Part shown: positions 1 to 7,912 of the stretch, piece by piece | How positions within the stretch are numbered: position 1 is the stretch's first letter | How the letters are laid out: the number at the start of each line of letters is the position of its first letter | DNA from: JB111 sp052093225 | GTDB taxonomy: Bacteria; Actinomycetota; Actinomycetes; Actinomycetales; Actinomycetaceae | Assembly (NCBI GenBank): GCA_052093225.1 | Contig: JBQDDG010000012.1 | Coordinates: 6,083-70,082 of the forward strand | Length of the DNA stretch: 64,000 bases | Direction of reading: 5' to 3' | Made by a program: the position numbers and the translations under genes | Notes under the pieces: model-generated | What the model saw: only the letters and a program-made list of their open reading frames with translations | Databases searched by the model: none | Told to the model about the DNA's origin: nothing

Positions 1-575
1 TCTACCTCGCGGTCACGAGCACCGCGCTGACCGTGACGGCCGGCCCGCTCGCCGGCATGCGCGCGGCAGGCCTGCTCCGGTTGCTCGGCACGACGCCGGT
101 CGGTCGTACCCGGCTGGTGCTCACGCACCTCGCGACCCGCGTCTGCATGGCCCTCGTGCAGCTCGTGGTGATCGTCGGCGTCGCCGTCGGGATCGGTGCC
201 GTCGACGTCGGGCGCGTGCCGGCCCTGCTGGGGGTGAGCCTGCTGGGGATGGCGATGTTCCTCGGCATCGGATACTTCGTCGGCGGGCTGCTGGACTCGG
301 CGGACATGGCGACCAACGTCGGGACCGGGATCCAGCTGGTCACGCTGTTCGTCAGCGGTCTCGCACTTCCGTTCGCTCTCATGCCCGACGCCGTCGCCGC
401 CGTGCTCGAGGTCCTGCCGACGTCGTTCTTCGCCGACCTGCTGTCCTCCCAGATGTCCTCCGCCGAGCCGGTCCATCCCGCGTGGCTGTCCGTCTCGGTG
501 GTGGCGCTGACGGCGGTCGTCGCGATCTGGATCGCCGTGCGGACCTTCAGGTGGGACCAGGGAGAGAACCGCTGA
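1..575 (+). CDS. ABC-2 type transporter permease, 3' part only
   Basis: The gene is cut by the left window edge; codons are read from base 3 and the stop is TGA at 573-575. About 190 residues are visible, with roughly five hydrophobic membrane segments and the ABC-2 pattern of a late helix followed by a short charged tail (RTFRWDQGENR). Proteins of this family form the membrane channel of drug or lipid exporters and pair with an ATPase that is normally encoded just upstream, here outside the window. The internal GTG at 33 is not a convincing start because the frame stays open to the edge. The substrate cannot be inferred. The last 32 bases of the gene lie inside the sequence duplicated on both sides of the following assembly gap. 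Confidence 0.8.
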   Translation, partial: YLAVTSTALTVTAGPLAGMRAAGLLRLLGTTPVGRTRLVLTHLATRVCMALVQLVVIVGVAVGIGAVDVGRVPALLGVSLLGMAMFLGIGYFVGGLLDSADMATNVGTGIQLVTLFVSGLALPFALMPDAVAAVLEVLPTSFFADLLSSQMSSAEPVHPAWLSVSVVALTAVVAIWIAVRTFRWDQGENR

Positions 576-753
576 CCCCGAGGCACCTGCACGTCACCNN
601 NNNNNNNNNNNNNNNNNNNNNNNNNNNNNNNNNNNNNNNNNNNNNNNNNNNNNNNNNNNNNNNNNNNNNNNNNNNNNNNNNNNNNNNNNNNNNNNNNNCC
701 TTCAGGTGGGACCAGGGAGAGAACCGCTGACCCCGAGGCACCTGCACGTCACC
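544..753. repeat. 55-bp identical contig ends flanking the gap
   Basis: Bases 544-598 (end of the permease gene plus the bases after its stop) recur exactly as 699-753. A perfect 55-bp overlap with a 100-N spacer is what a de Bruijn assembler using k=55 leaves when a scaffolder joins two contigs without merging the shared k-mer. It is best treated as an artefact, not a biological duplication. Confidence 0.85.
599..698. other. assembly gap of 100 N
   Basis: There are exactly 100 undetermined bases, the conventional placeholder for a gap of unknown size. The 55 bases before it (544-598) are identical to the 55 bases after it (699-753). The two contigs therefore probably overlap and nothing may be missing. 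Confidence 0.97.
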
Positions 754-820
754 TGCACCGACGATCACGTACACGTCACCCGCACCGACGACCACGTACA
801 CGTCACCCGCACCAACGACA
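745..820. repeat. 27-bp tandem repeat, about 2.8 copies
   Basis: Units begin at 745, 772 and 799, each opening with CACGTCACC and continuing with a GCACCGACGA-like core; the last unit is partial. The array sits in the short gap between the permease gene and the next gene and runs up to its ribosome binding site. It probably explains why the assembly broke here. Confidence 0.85.
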
Positions 821-833
821 CGGAGGTTGACCG

Positions 834-1214
834 ATGACTCAGCAGACGATGGCCCACCGGGGCTCGAACGACCAGACCAGGCGACTGATCTATCTCGGGC
901 CGGTGCTCGGGGTCGTGGCGGCGGCGACCCTCGTCGTCCTCGGCGTGGTGCCGTCGGGCGACGACGGGGGCGGCCTGTTCGGGTTGATCCCCGCGTTCAT
1001 CGCCCCGTTCATGCTGGCGCTGGCCGTGGGGAACCCTCCGAAGGAGCATCCGGCGCGGCACGTGCTGCTCGCCTCGGTGCCCCTGGCGTTCGGGCTCGTC
1101 ACGATCACGGTCGTGCTCGGGAGCTTCCTCGTGGACTCGCTCGCGTGGTGGATCGGCGGCGCGATCGTCAGTGCGGTGCCCTTCGTGGCCGCCGGGCTCG
1201 CCGCCCGCCGCTGA
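834..1214 (+). CDS. small four-helix membrane protein, unknown function
   Basis: A 126-residue protein with a short polar N-terminus and four hydrophobic stretches (about residues 18-40, 47-66, 77-97 and 101-123), ending in AARR. The ATG at 834 has a GGAGG sequence 7 bases upstream, which supports this start. It follows the ABC permease on the same strand and could belong to the same transcription unit, perhaps as an accessory membrane component, but no family was recognised. The 27-bp repeats lie immediately before its ribosome binding site. Confidence 0.7.
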   Translation: MTQQTMAHRGSNDQTRRLIYLGPVLGVVAAATLVVLGVVPSGDDGGGLFGLIPAFIAPFMLALAVGNPPKEHPARHVLLASVPLAFGLVTITVVLGSFLVDSLAWWIGGAIVSAVPFVAAGLAARR

Positions 1215-1303
1215 GCCTGGGTCCGCCAGGGGCGCAGGTCCCTCGCGGGCGTGCGCGTCGTCGTCGATGATCGTGGGACGGACACGATCGAGGAGGAGAC
1301 AGC

Positions 1304-1744
1304 ATGCGGATCGTCATCGGAGCGCCGGGCAACGGAGCGGCGCTCAAGGACGCGCTGAGGGAACAGCTCGAGGCCGACGAGCGGGTGACCGAGGTCGTCG
1401 ACCTCTCGGAGCCGGACGTCACCTACCCGGCGGTGTCGTTCGCGGCGGCGCGCGAGGTGGCCGAGGGCCGGGCGGACCGCGGGATCCTCGTGTGCGGGAC
1501 CGGCGTAGGCACGGCGATCGCGGCGAGCAAGGTGCCCGGCGTCCGCGCCGCCACCGCCCACGACCTGGTGACCGTGCGTGGCTCCGTCGAGAACTATGAC
1601 GCCCAGATCCTGTGCATGGGGCAGAACGTCATCGCGCCCGCCGCAGCCCGTGCGCTCGTCGACCTCTGGTTCGACCTGCGCCACGACCCCGCGAGCAGCT
1701 ATGCGCCGAAGCTCGAGGAGATCGCGGCGTTCGAGGCGCGGTAG
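1304..1744 (+). CDS. RpiB/LacA/LacB family sugar-phosphate isomerase
   Basis: A 146-residue cytosolic enzyme of the RpiB fold, which interconverts aldose and ketose phosphates. The family signature is visible as GILVCGTGVGTAIAASKVPG (residues 60-79) with the catalytic cysteine at about C64, a histidine at H86, and an N-Y-D-A segment (97-100) in the place of the usual HNDAN. The N-terminus begins MRIVIGAPGNG, where true ribose-5-phosphate isomerase B usually has a DHAG-type motif. It therefore looks like one of the actinobacterial paralogues acting on erythrulose-4-phosphate or other tetrose and pentose phosphates. The start ATG follows GAGGAG by 8 bases. Class assignment is secure; the substrate is not. 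Confidence 0.85.
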   Translation: MRIVIGAPGNGAALKDALREQLEADERVTEVVDLSEPDVTYPAVSFAAAREVAEGRADRGILVCGTGVGTAIAASKVPGVRAATAHDLVTVRGSVENYDAQILCMGQNVIAPAAARALVDLWFDLRHDPASSYAPKLEEIAAFEAR

Positions 1745-1844
1745 AGCGGTCGGAGGCCGGGCCGCGGCTGCCGGGCCGCGGACCCCGGGCCGCGGAGGCC
1801 GGGACACTGAGGCCGGGCCGCGGCCTCCGGGACCGCGCCGGTGG

Positions 1845-2924
1845 TCAGCGACCGGGGACGACGACGCCGAAGTGCTGCGAGAGGACGTCGAAGAGCACGT
1901 CGATGTTGGCGATCGTCACGGGGCGGACGGTCACGGGAGTCCTGCCCGAGCGGTCCCGGACCTGGAGCTGGAGGCCCTCCTTGGTCTTGACGGGAGTGAT
2001 CGCGGCCAAGGACCCGGCGTCCAGCTCCTTCTTCCCGAACGTCACCGTGCGCCCCGCGAGCGTCACGTCGCCGAAGTTCACGGGCGCGCCGGTCCGGGCG
2101 CTCTCCTGCACGCGTGCCTGAGCGGTGCGGTTGATCCGTGTGCGCATCGTCGCGAAGAACTCCGCGTCGTCGACCAGGAGCTGGCGCTTGGAGCCCACCC
2201 AGCCGATCTGCATGAAGGTCGAGCCCTCGAGATCGACGAAGTACTGCAGGTCGTCCCACGCGACGTCGTGGGCCCTGCTCTGCGTGACGATGCGGACGCT
2301 CGCATCGTCGGCCCGCACCAGGGTGCTGCCCTTCGGTCGGGCCGCCCACAGGATGAGCAGGGCGAGGACGACGCCGGCTCCGGCGATGAGGAGCCCGACC
2401 CAGCTGTCTCCGGACATGCCGCCGAAGCGGACCCCCAGCGCGAGGGCCAGGGCGGCGACGGCGGCCGCGGCGAGGAAACCGAGGCCGGCGGTCGTGCCGG
2501 TCGTCGCGGAGTAGGTGGTCAGCGGTGCCTGCCGGCCGTCCAGCGTGCGGGCAAGGGCGGTGTCCTGGCGCCACCGGACGACGACGAGCACGATCATGAT
2601 CGCGGCGACGACGGCCACCGCCACACCCACCCACACCCAGGACTCGTGCGCCCGGGCGGAGGACGTCAGCTGCTCCTCGTACGTGCGGAGGTAGCTCGAG
2701 CTGGACAGTCTGCGGCGCCGCCGCCCGGAGAGCCGGCACTCGTCACCGGGAGACATCGGCTCGCCGCTGCACATGGCGACGGCCTCGGCGCCGAGGTGCC
2801 GGTACGCGAGGTACAGGCCGCCGGCGACGAAGACGCCGAGGAAGACGACGAGGGACGTCGGGACCCGGCGGAAGGCGGCCAACGGGTCGGCCGTCGCGCC
2901 CGGAGCTGTCGAGTGTGTGTTCAC
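1845..2924 (-). CDS. membrane protein of unknown function
   Basis: A 359-residue protein with one N-terminal membrane segment (about residues 25-42), an extracytoplasmic or loop stretch that contains an R-G-R-R-R-R-R run and two cysteines, a second helix near 95-115, and a helix pair near 150-200. A soluble C-terminal domain of about 150 residues follows; its alternating hydrophobic pattern and segments such as VGSKRQLLVDD resemble a PH-like or YcxB-type domain, but this is only an impression. It is convergent with the isomerase gene and transcribed away from clpB. No family name is offered. Confidence 0.65.
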   Translation of the reverse strand: MNTHSTAPGATADPLAAFRRVPTSLVVFLGVFVAGGLYLAYRHLGAEAVAMCSGEPMSPGDECRLSGRRRRRLSSSSYLRTYEEQLTSSARAHESWVWVGVAVAVVAAIMIVLVVVRWRQDTALARTLDGRQAPLTTYSATTGTTAGLGFLAAAAVAALALALGVRFGGMSGDSWVGLLIAGAGVVLALLILWAARPKGSTLVRADDASVRIVTQSRAHDVAWDDLQYFVDLEGSTFMQIGWVGSKRQLLVDDAEFFATMRTRINRTAQARVQESARTGAPVNFGDVTLAGRTVTFGKKELDAGSLAAITPVKTKEGLQLQVRDRSGRTPVTVRPVTIANIDVLFDVLSQHFGVVVPGR

Positions 2925-3075
2925 GCGCGAATCGTAGGACCGGTGCGGCGCGGTCCTGCCGCGTCACGAGGCGGTGGACGGGTGGTCCTGTGGGAAGTGG
3001 ATCACACCGGGCGGCCGGCGGGCCCGTGGGCACCCCCGGACGCGCGAGGGCGCCCCGCTGACACCTCGCGTATCT

Positions 3076-3100
3076 AAGTTGAGTGGAATAGACTCAACTT
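3076..3100. promoter_or_regulatory. HAIR-like operator (HspR box) upstream of clpB
   Basis: A perfect 9-bp inverted repeat, AAGTTGAGT at 3076-3084 and ACTCAACTT at 3092-3100, is separated by exactly 7 bases. The HspR-associated inverted repeat of Streptomyces and mycobacteria is CTTGAGT-N7-ACTCAAG. This copy keeps TTGAGT-N7-ACTCAA and swaps the outer C/G pair symmetrically for G/C. It lies 46 bases before clpB, a classic HspR target, so heat-shock repression by HspR is the likely control. hspR itself is not in the window. Confidence 0.88.
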
Positions 3101-3145
3101 TGCGTTCGTTCCACCAGCAGGACCGAACTCACCGATTGGGGACCG

Positions 3146-5770
3146 ATGGACACGAAGCTCACCACCCGCTCGCAGGAGGCCGTCGCCTCCGCCCTCCAGC
3201 ACGCCACGACCTCCGGCAACCCGCAGATCGAACCCAGCCACCTGCTCAAGGCGCTCCTCGACCAGGGCGAGGGCATCGCCGTCGCCCTGCTCGACGCCGT
3301 CGGGGCCGACCGTACCGACCTCGCCCGCCGCACCGACGTGGCGATCGCCGCGCTGCCCGGCGTCTCCGGCGGCTCCGTCGCGCAGCCCCAGACCTCCCGC
3401 GCCTTCCTCACGGCGGTCAGCGGCGCCACCGACGAGGCGCGGGCGCTCGGGGACGAGTACGTCTCCACCGAGCACCTCCTCCTCGGGCTCGCGGGCGCGC
3501 CCGGGACCGACGAGATCCTGCGCCACGCCGGCGCCACCCCGGACGCCCTGCGCGCCGCCGTCCCCGCCGTGCGCGGGAACCGCCCGGTGACGAGCCCGGA
3601 CCCCGAGAACACCTTCGACGCCCTGGAGAAGTACGGCAGCGACCTCACCGCCGCCGCCCGCGAGGGCAAGCTCGATCCGGTGGTCGGCCGCGACGCCGAG
3701 ATCCGCCGCGTCGTCCAGGTCCTCTCGCGGCGCACGAAGAACAACCCCGTCCTCATCGGCGAGCCCGGCGTCGGCAAGACGGCCGTCGTCGAGGGGCTCG
3801 CCCAGCGCATCGTCGACGGCGACGTGCCGGAGTCCCTGCGCGGCAAGACCCTCGTCGCGCTGGACATGGCCGGCATGGTCGCGGGAGCGAAGTACCGCGG
3901 CGAGTTCGAGGAGCGCCTGAAGGCGGTGCTCCAGGAGATCGCGGACTCCGACGGCCAGGTCGTCACGTTCATCGACGAGCTGCACACGGTGGTCGGCGCG
4001 GGCGCCGGCGGCGACTCCTCGATGGACGCCGCGAACATGCTCAAGCCCATGCTCGCTCGCGGCGAGCTCCGACTCGTCGGCGCCACCACCCTCGACGAGT
4101 ACCGCGAGCACATCGAGAAGGACCCCGCGCTCGAGCGGCGCTTCCAGCAGGTCTTCGTCGGGGAGCCCACGGTCGAGGACACGGTGACGATCCTTCGCGG
4201 CATCGCCCCCAAGTACGAGGCGCACCACCAGGTGACGATCTCCGACGGCGCGCTCGTCGCGGCCGCCGGCCTCTCCGACCGCTACATCACGGGGCGCCGG
4301 CTCCCGGACAAGGCCATCGACCTCGTCGACGAGGCCGCGTCCCGCCTGCGCATGGAGCTCGACTCCTCCCCGGAGGAGGTCGACGTGCTGCGCCGCCAGG
4401 TGGACCGGCTCGGCATGGAGGAGGCCTACCTCGCCGAGAACCTCGACGACGGCGACGCCGCCACCGCGGAACGGCTCGAGGCCCTGCGGGCCGAGCTCGC
4501 GGACCGCAAGGAGGAGCTCGACGGCCTCACCGCCAGGTGGGAGAGCGAGAAGGCCGGCCACAACCGGGTCGGTGACCTGCGTGCACGCCTGGACGAGCTC
4601 ACCACCAAGGCGGAGCTCGCCGAGCGCGAGTCCCGCTACGAGGACGCCGGCCGGCTGCGCTACGGCGAGATCCCGGCGCTCCAGCAGGAGCTCGACGCCG
4701 CCGTCGCCAGCGAGGAGGCGGAGGTGACCGACGACGGGAGCGCGGGCTCCCCGATGATCGCGGACAAGGTCTCCGCCGAGGAGATCGCCGAGGTCGTGGG
4801 CGCGTGGACCGGCATCCCGGTCGGCCGCCTGCTCCAGGGCGAGTCGGAGAAGCTGCTGGACATGGAGGACGAGATCGGGCGCCGGCTCATCGGCCAGTCC
4901 GACGCCGTCCGGGCCGTCTCCGACGCCGTGCGGCGCTCGCGGGCGGGTATCGCGGACCCCGACCGCCCGACGGGGTCGTTCCTCTTCCTCGGGCCCACCG
5001 GGGTTGGCAAGACGGAGCTCGCGAAGTCGCTCGCCGACTTCCTCTTCGACGACGAGCGGGCCATGGTCCGCATCGACATGTCCGAGTACTCGGAGAAGCA
5101 CTCCGTGTCCCGCCTGGTCGGGGCGCCGCCCGGGTACGTCGGGTACGAGGAGGGCGGTCAGCTCACCGAGGCCGTGCGGCGCAGGCCGTACACGGTGGTG
5201 CTGCTCGACGAGGTGGAGAAGGCCCACCCGGAGGTGTTCGACATCCTCCTGCAGGTCCTCGACGACGGTCGGCTCACCGACGGTCAGGGCCGCACGGTCG
5301 ACTTCCGCAATGTCATCCTCGTGCTCACGTCCAACCTCGGCTCGCAGTTCCTCGTGGACCAGTCGGTGCCGGAGACCACGCGGCACGAACAGGTGATGGA
5401 GGTCGTGCGGGCCTCGTTCAAGCCGGAGTTCCTCAACCGGCTCGACGACGTCGTCATGTTCGACGCGCTCGGCATCGACGAGCTCGGCCGGATCGTCGAC
5501 CTGCAGATCGCCCGGTTCGCCGAGCGCCTCGTGCCGCGCCGCATCACCCTCGAGGTCACGGACGCCGCCCGCGAGTGGCTGGCGTTCGAGGGCTTCGACC
5601 CCGCGTACGGCGCGCGTCCGCTGCGCAGGCTCGTCCAGCGCGAGATCGGCGACCGGCTCGCCCGGCTGCTCCTCGGTGGGGACGCCGCGGACGGGACCCA
5701 CGTCGTCGTCGACCGCGCCGAGGGCGCGGGCGAGCTCGTGGTGACGACGTCGGAGCTCCCCTCCGCGTAG
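3146..5770 (+). CDS. clpB: ATP-dependent protein disaggregase ClpB
   Basis: An 874-residue Hsp100 chaperone, about the usual ClpB length, which with DnaK pulls apart aggregated proteins in the cytosol. Domains in order are the N-terminal Clp repeat domain (about 1-145), the first AAA+ module with Walker A GEPGVGKT near residue 207, a coiled-coil middle domain rich in E, R and L (about 400-530), and the second AAA+ module with GPTGVGKT near 619 and a VLLDEVEKAHPEVFD Walker B. There is no ClpP-binding loop of the ClpA/ClpC type, and the long middle domain separates it from those unfoldases. The ATG at 3146 matches the family start MDTKLTTRSQEAV. Upstream is a HAIR operator, so heat-inducible expression is expected. 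It converges on the VWA-protein gene, with a strong palindrome between them. Confidence 0.98.
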   Translation: MDTKLTTRSQEAVASALQHATTSGNPQIEPSHLLKALLDQGEGIAVALLDAVGADRTDLARRTDVAIAALPGVSGGSVAQPQTSRAFLTAVSGATDEARALGDEYVSTEHLLLGLAGAPGTDEILRHAGATPDALRAAVPAVRGNRPVTSPDPENTFDALEKYGSDLTAAAREGKLDPVVGRDAEIRRVVQVLSRRTKNNPVLIGEPGVGKTAVVEGLAQRIVDGDVPESLRGKTLVALDMAGMVAGAKYRGEFEERLKAVLQEIADSDGQVVTFIDELHTVVGAGAGGDSSMDAANMLKPMLARGELRLVGATTLDEYREHIEKDPALERRFQQVFVGEPTVEDTVTILRGIAPKYEAHHQVTISDGALVAAAGLSDRYITGRRLPDKAIDLVDEAASRLRMELDSSPEEVDVLRRQVDRLGMEEAYLAENLDDGDAATAERLEALRAELADRKEELDGLTARWESEKAGHNRVGDLRARLDELTTKAELAERESRYEDAGRLRYGEIPALQQELDAAVASEEAEVTDDGSAGSPMIADKVSAEEIAEVVGAWTGIPVGRLLQGESEKLLDMEDEIGRRLIGQSDAVRAVSDAVRRSRAGIADPDRPTGSFLFLGPTGVGKTELAKSLADFLFDDERAMVRIDMSEYSEKHSVSRLVGAPPGYVGYEEGGQLTEAVRRRPYTVVLLDEVEKAHPEVFDILLQVLDDGRLTDGQGRTVDFRNVILVLTSNLGSQFLVDQSVPETTRHEQVMEVVRASFKPEFLNRLDDVVMFDALGIDELGRIVDLQIARFAERLVPRRITLEVTDAAREWLAFEGFDPAYGARPLRRLVQREIGDRLARLLLGGDAADGTHVVVDRAEGAGELVVTTSELPSA

Positions 5771-5787
5771 TCGCCCCCCCACGTCGT

Positions 5788-5846
5788 CGAGAGTGCGGTG
5801 GGGGCCCCACCGCACTCTCGGTGAGCCCCCACCGCAATCTCGACGG
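5788..5846. terminator. 33-bp palindrome plus extra arm (repeat family R1), between convergent genes
   Basis: Bases 5788-5803 (CGAGAGTGCGGTGGGG) and 5805-5820 are a perfect 16-bp inverted repeat around one base. A third arm in the same orientation as the second follows at 5826-5846, carrying CCGCAATCTCG. The structure lies in the gap between clpB and the VWA gene and could end transcription from both sides, although there is no T tract. It belongs to the dispersed family also found at 17.8, 30.3-30.5, 31.8 and 60.6 kb. Confidence 0.8.
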
Positions 5847-5857
5847 GAAGGGGGGAC

Positions 5858-7861
5858 TCAGAGGTCCCAGGGGGTGACGTCGGGGCCCTGGGTGCGCGCG
5901 TGCATGTACTCGCCGACGACGGCGGCACCCAGGTCGTCGAGGTCCGGCGCGACGACCCGGCCACCGGCCCGGTTCGCCATCGCCGCGAGGAACCGCGCGA
6001 GCCCGGGGTCGTCGCCGAGCCGGAAGAACGTGGTCTCGGCGCCCAGGCGCACGACGCGGTCGAGCTCGGCGACGGTGAGGCGCAGCGTCTGCGGAGCCGG
6101 CGGGTAGTCGAACCACGCCTCGCCGCCTGGCTCGAGGTGCGCGGTCGGTTCGCCGTCGGTGACGACGAGGAGGACCGGCTGCATCGTGGGGTGCTGCCGG
6201 AAGAACCTCGTCGCCAGCATGAGCGCGTGGTGCAGGTTGGTGCCCTGCTCGCGGAAGGCGGGCAGGGCGGTGAGCTCGTCGACGTCGACCCGCCCCGCAT
6301 GACGCCCGAACTGCACGAGCTGCAGCTGGTCGCCGCGGAAACGGGTCGACAGCAGCTGGTGCAGGGCGAGCGCGGTGCGCTTCATCGGCAGCCACCGGCC
6401 CTCGGCCGCCATGGAGAACGAGGTGTCGACGAGCAGGGCGACCGCCGCCTGCGTGCGCGCCTCGGTCTCGGCGATCTCGATGTCCTCGACCTCGAGTCGC
6501 AGACCGCGCGCCGTGTCCCTGCCCGCGCTCGCCGTCCGCAGGGTCGCGTTCGTCAGCGAGCGGGTGACGTCCCACGGCTCGGTGTCCCCGAAGGCCCACG
6601 GCCGGCTCGATCCCGTCAGGTCGCCGGAGGCACCCGCCCGGCGCGTGTCACGGGCGCCGCTGCGTCCGGAGAGCCGTCCCGCGGCGTCCTTGAGCAGCGA
6701 GCGCCCGAGCCGGCGGATGGCGCGCGGGGAGAGCCGCAGGTCGCCGTCGGCGCCGCGGCGCAGGTAGCCGGAGTCCCGCATCGCGCGCTCCAGCTCGGCG
6801 AGGGTGCGGGCCGAGACGGCGGCGTCGTCGCCCAGGTGGCGGCCGAGGGAGTCGACGTCGAGGTCGGACAGGGGCGAGCCCTGCGAGGCCAACTCGAGCT
6901 GCTCGGCGAGCCGGTCGAGGTCGGCGAGCTCCTGCAGCGCCCCGGTGCCGTCGCCCAGGCCGAGCCCCTCCTCGCCGTCGAACTGCTCCGACCCCGTCCA
7001 GTTCTCGCCGGGCCGGAGCTGCTGGAGTCCGGCGTCGATCCGGGCGAGCTGTGCCATGAGCTCGGGGGAGCCGAAGGCCTGCTGGGAGAGCTGCATGAGC
7101 TCCTCCCGCTGCTCGGGCGTCATCGAGTTGAGCATCCGCCGGGCCGCCGCGGAGCGCTTGGCGAGGATGTCGACGAGCTCGTCGACGTCGCGCGGGTCCT
7201 CGGGGAACTGGTCGCCGTGCTTCGCCATGAACTCGTCGAAGTCGGCCGCCGTGTCCTCCCCGCGCGCGTGCTTCTCGAGGAGGTCGCCCAGGTCGGACAG
7301 CATCTCGCCGATCGCCGCGCGGTCCTCGTCGGTGGCGCCCTCGAGGGCCCGTTTCATGCCGGCGAACCGCTGCTCGAGCACCTCGCGCCCGAGCAGGTCC
7401 TTGATCTGCTCGTACGTCTGCCGCGCCTCGCCGGAGGCCCAGTCGTAGCCGGCGAGCTCGCTCACGGCGGCCGCCGTCGACGCGGGCAGGTTCTGAAGGA
7501 GCATCTCGCGGAACGTGCGGTCCGTGTCGTCCATCTCGATGTCCCGCGCGAGCTGCCCGCGCTCGGACAGGAGCGCCCGGTCGAGGAGCTGCCTGACCTC
7601 CTGCAGCGTGCCATCGAGACGGTGCCGCCCGAGGAGGTCGCGGCGGCGCTGCTGGACGCGCCCGGCGAGCTCGTCGAGGCCCTGCTGGTTCCGGCTCCCG
7701 CGCCGCAGAAGCTCGCGCATCGCCTGCTCGGGGCTGTACCCGTACATCACGTCCTCGGCGACGGCGTCGAGCGCCTCACCGAGGTCGACCGGCGGTGCGA
7801 GGGGGTCGGGACCGCCCCGGTAGCGGCCGTACCTGGCGGGCCGCGGGTCGCGCGGGCTCAC
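5858..7861 (-). CDS. von Willebrand factor A domain protein, partner of MoxR/ChlI-type ATPase
   Basis: A 667-residue soluble protein. The first 460 residues are charged and helical, with a predicted coil-rich scaffold and no recognised enzyme motif. The C-terminal 190 residues form a VWA domain with an intact metal-ion-dependent adhesion site: DTSFS at 479-483, a GTNLHHAL threonine, and TDGEPTA. Such proteins act as substrate or metal-binding partners of ring ATPases of the MoxR and magnesium-chelatase groups. The GTG at 7861 is the first start available in the frame. The partner ATPase gene lies immediately upstream, with about 50 bases between them. The client of the pair is unknown; with no chlorophyll or cobalamin genes nearby, an insertion or remodelling role for a metalloenzyme is only a guess. 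Confidence 0.85.
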   Translation of the reverse strand: MSPRDPRPARYGRYRGGPDPLAPPVDLGEALDAVAEDVMYGYSPEQAMRELLRRGSRNQQGLDELAGRVQQRRRDLLGRHRLDGTLQEVRQLLDRALLSERGQLARDIEMDDTDRTFREMLLQNLPASTAAAVSELAGYDWASGEARQTYEQIKDLLGREVLEQRFAGMKRALEGATDEDRAAIGEMLSDLGDLLEKHARGEDTAADFDEFMAKHGDQFPEDPRDVDELVDILAKRSAAARRMLNSMTPEQREELMQLSQQAFGSPELMAQLARIDAGLQQLRPGENWTGSEQFDGEEGLGLGDGTGALQELADLDRLAEQLELASQGSPLSDLDVDSLGRHLGDDAAVSARTLAELERAMRDSGYLRRGADGDLRLSPRAIRRLGRSLLKDAAGRLSGRSGARDTRRAGASGDLTGSSRPWAFGDTEPWDVTRSLTNATLRTASAGRDTARGLRLEVEDIEIAETEARTQAAVALLVDTSFSMAAEGRWLPMKRTALALHQLLSTRFRGDQLQLVQFGRHAGRVDVDELTALPAFREQGTNLHHALMLATRFFRQHPTMQPVLLVVTDGEPTAHLEPGGEAWFDYPPAPQTLRLTVAELDRVVRLGAETTFFRLGDDPGLARFLAAMANRAGGRVVAPDLDDLGAAVVGEYMHARTQGPDVTPWDL

Positions 7862-7912
7862 GCCGGCCGCCCGGGCGTGCGCGGTGGGTTCCCGGTCATG
7901 TGCTCACCCTCG

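Noticed and set aside
3074..5815. 913-codon open frame on the minus strand opposite clpB
   Set aside because: It is the antisense shadow of a clear clpB gene; at this GC content stop codons are rare in such frames, and the product has no recognisable domain.
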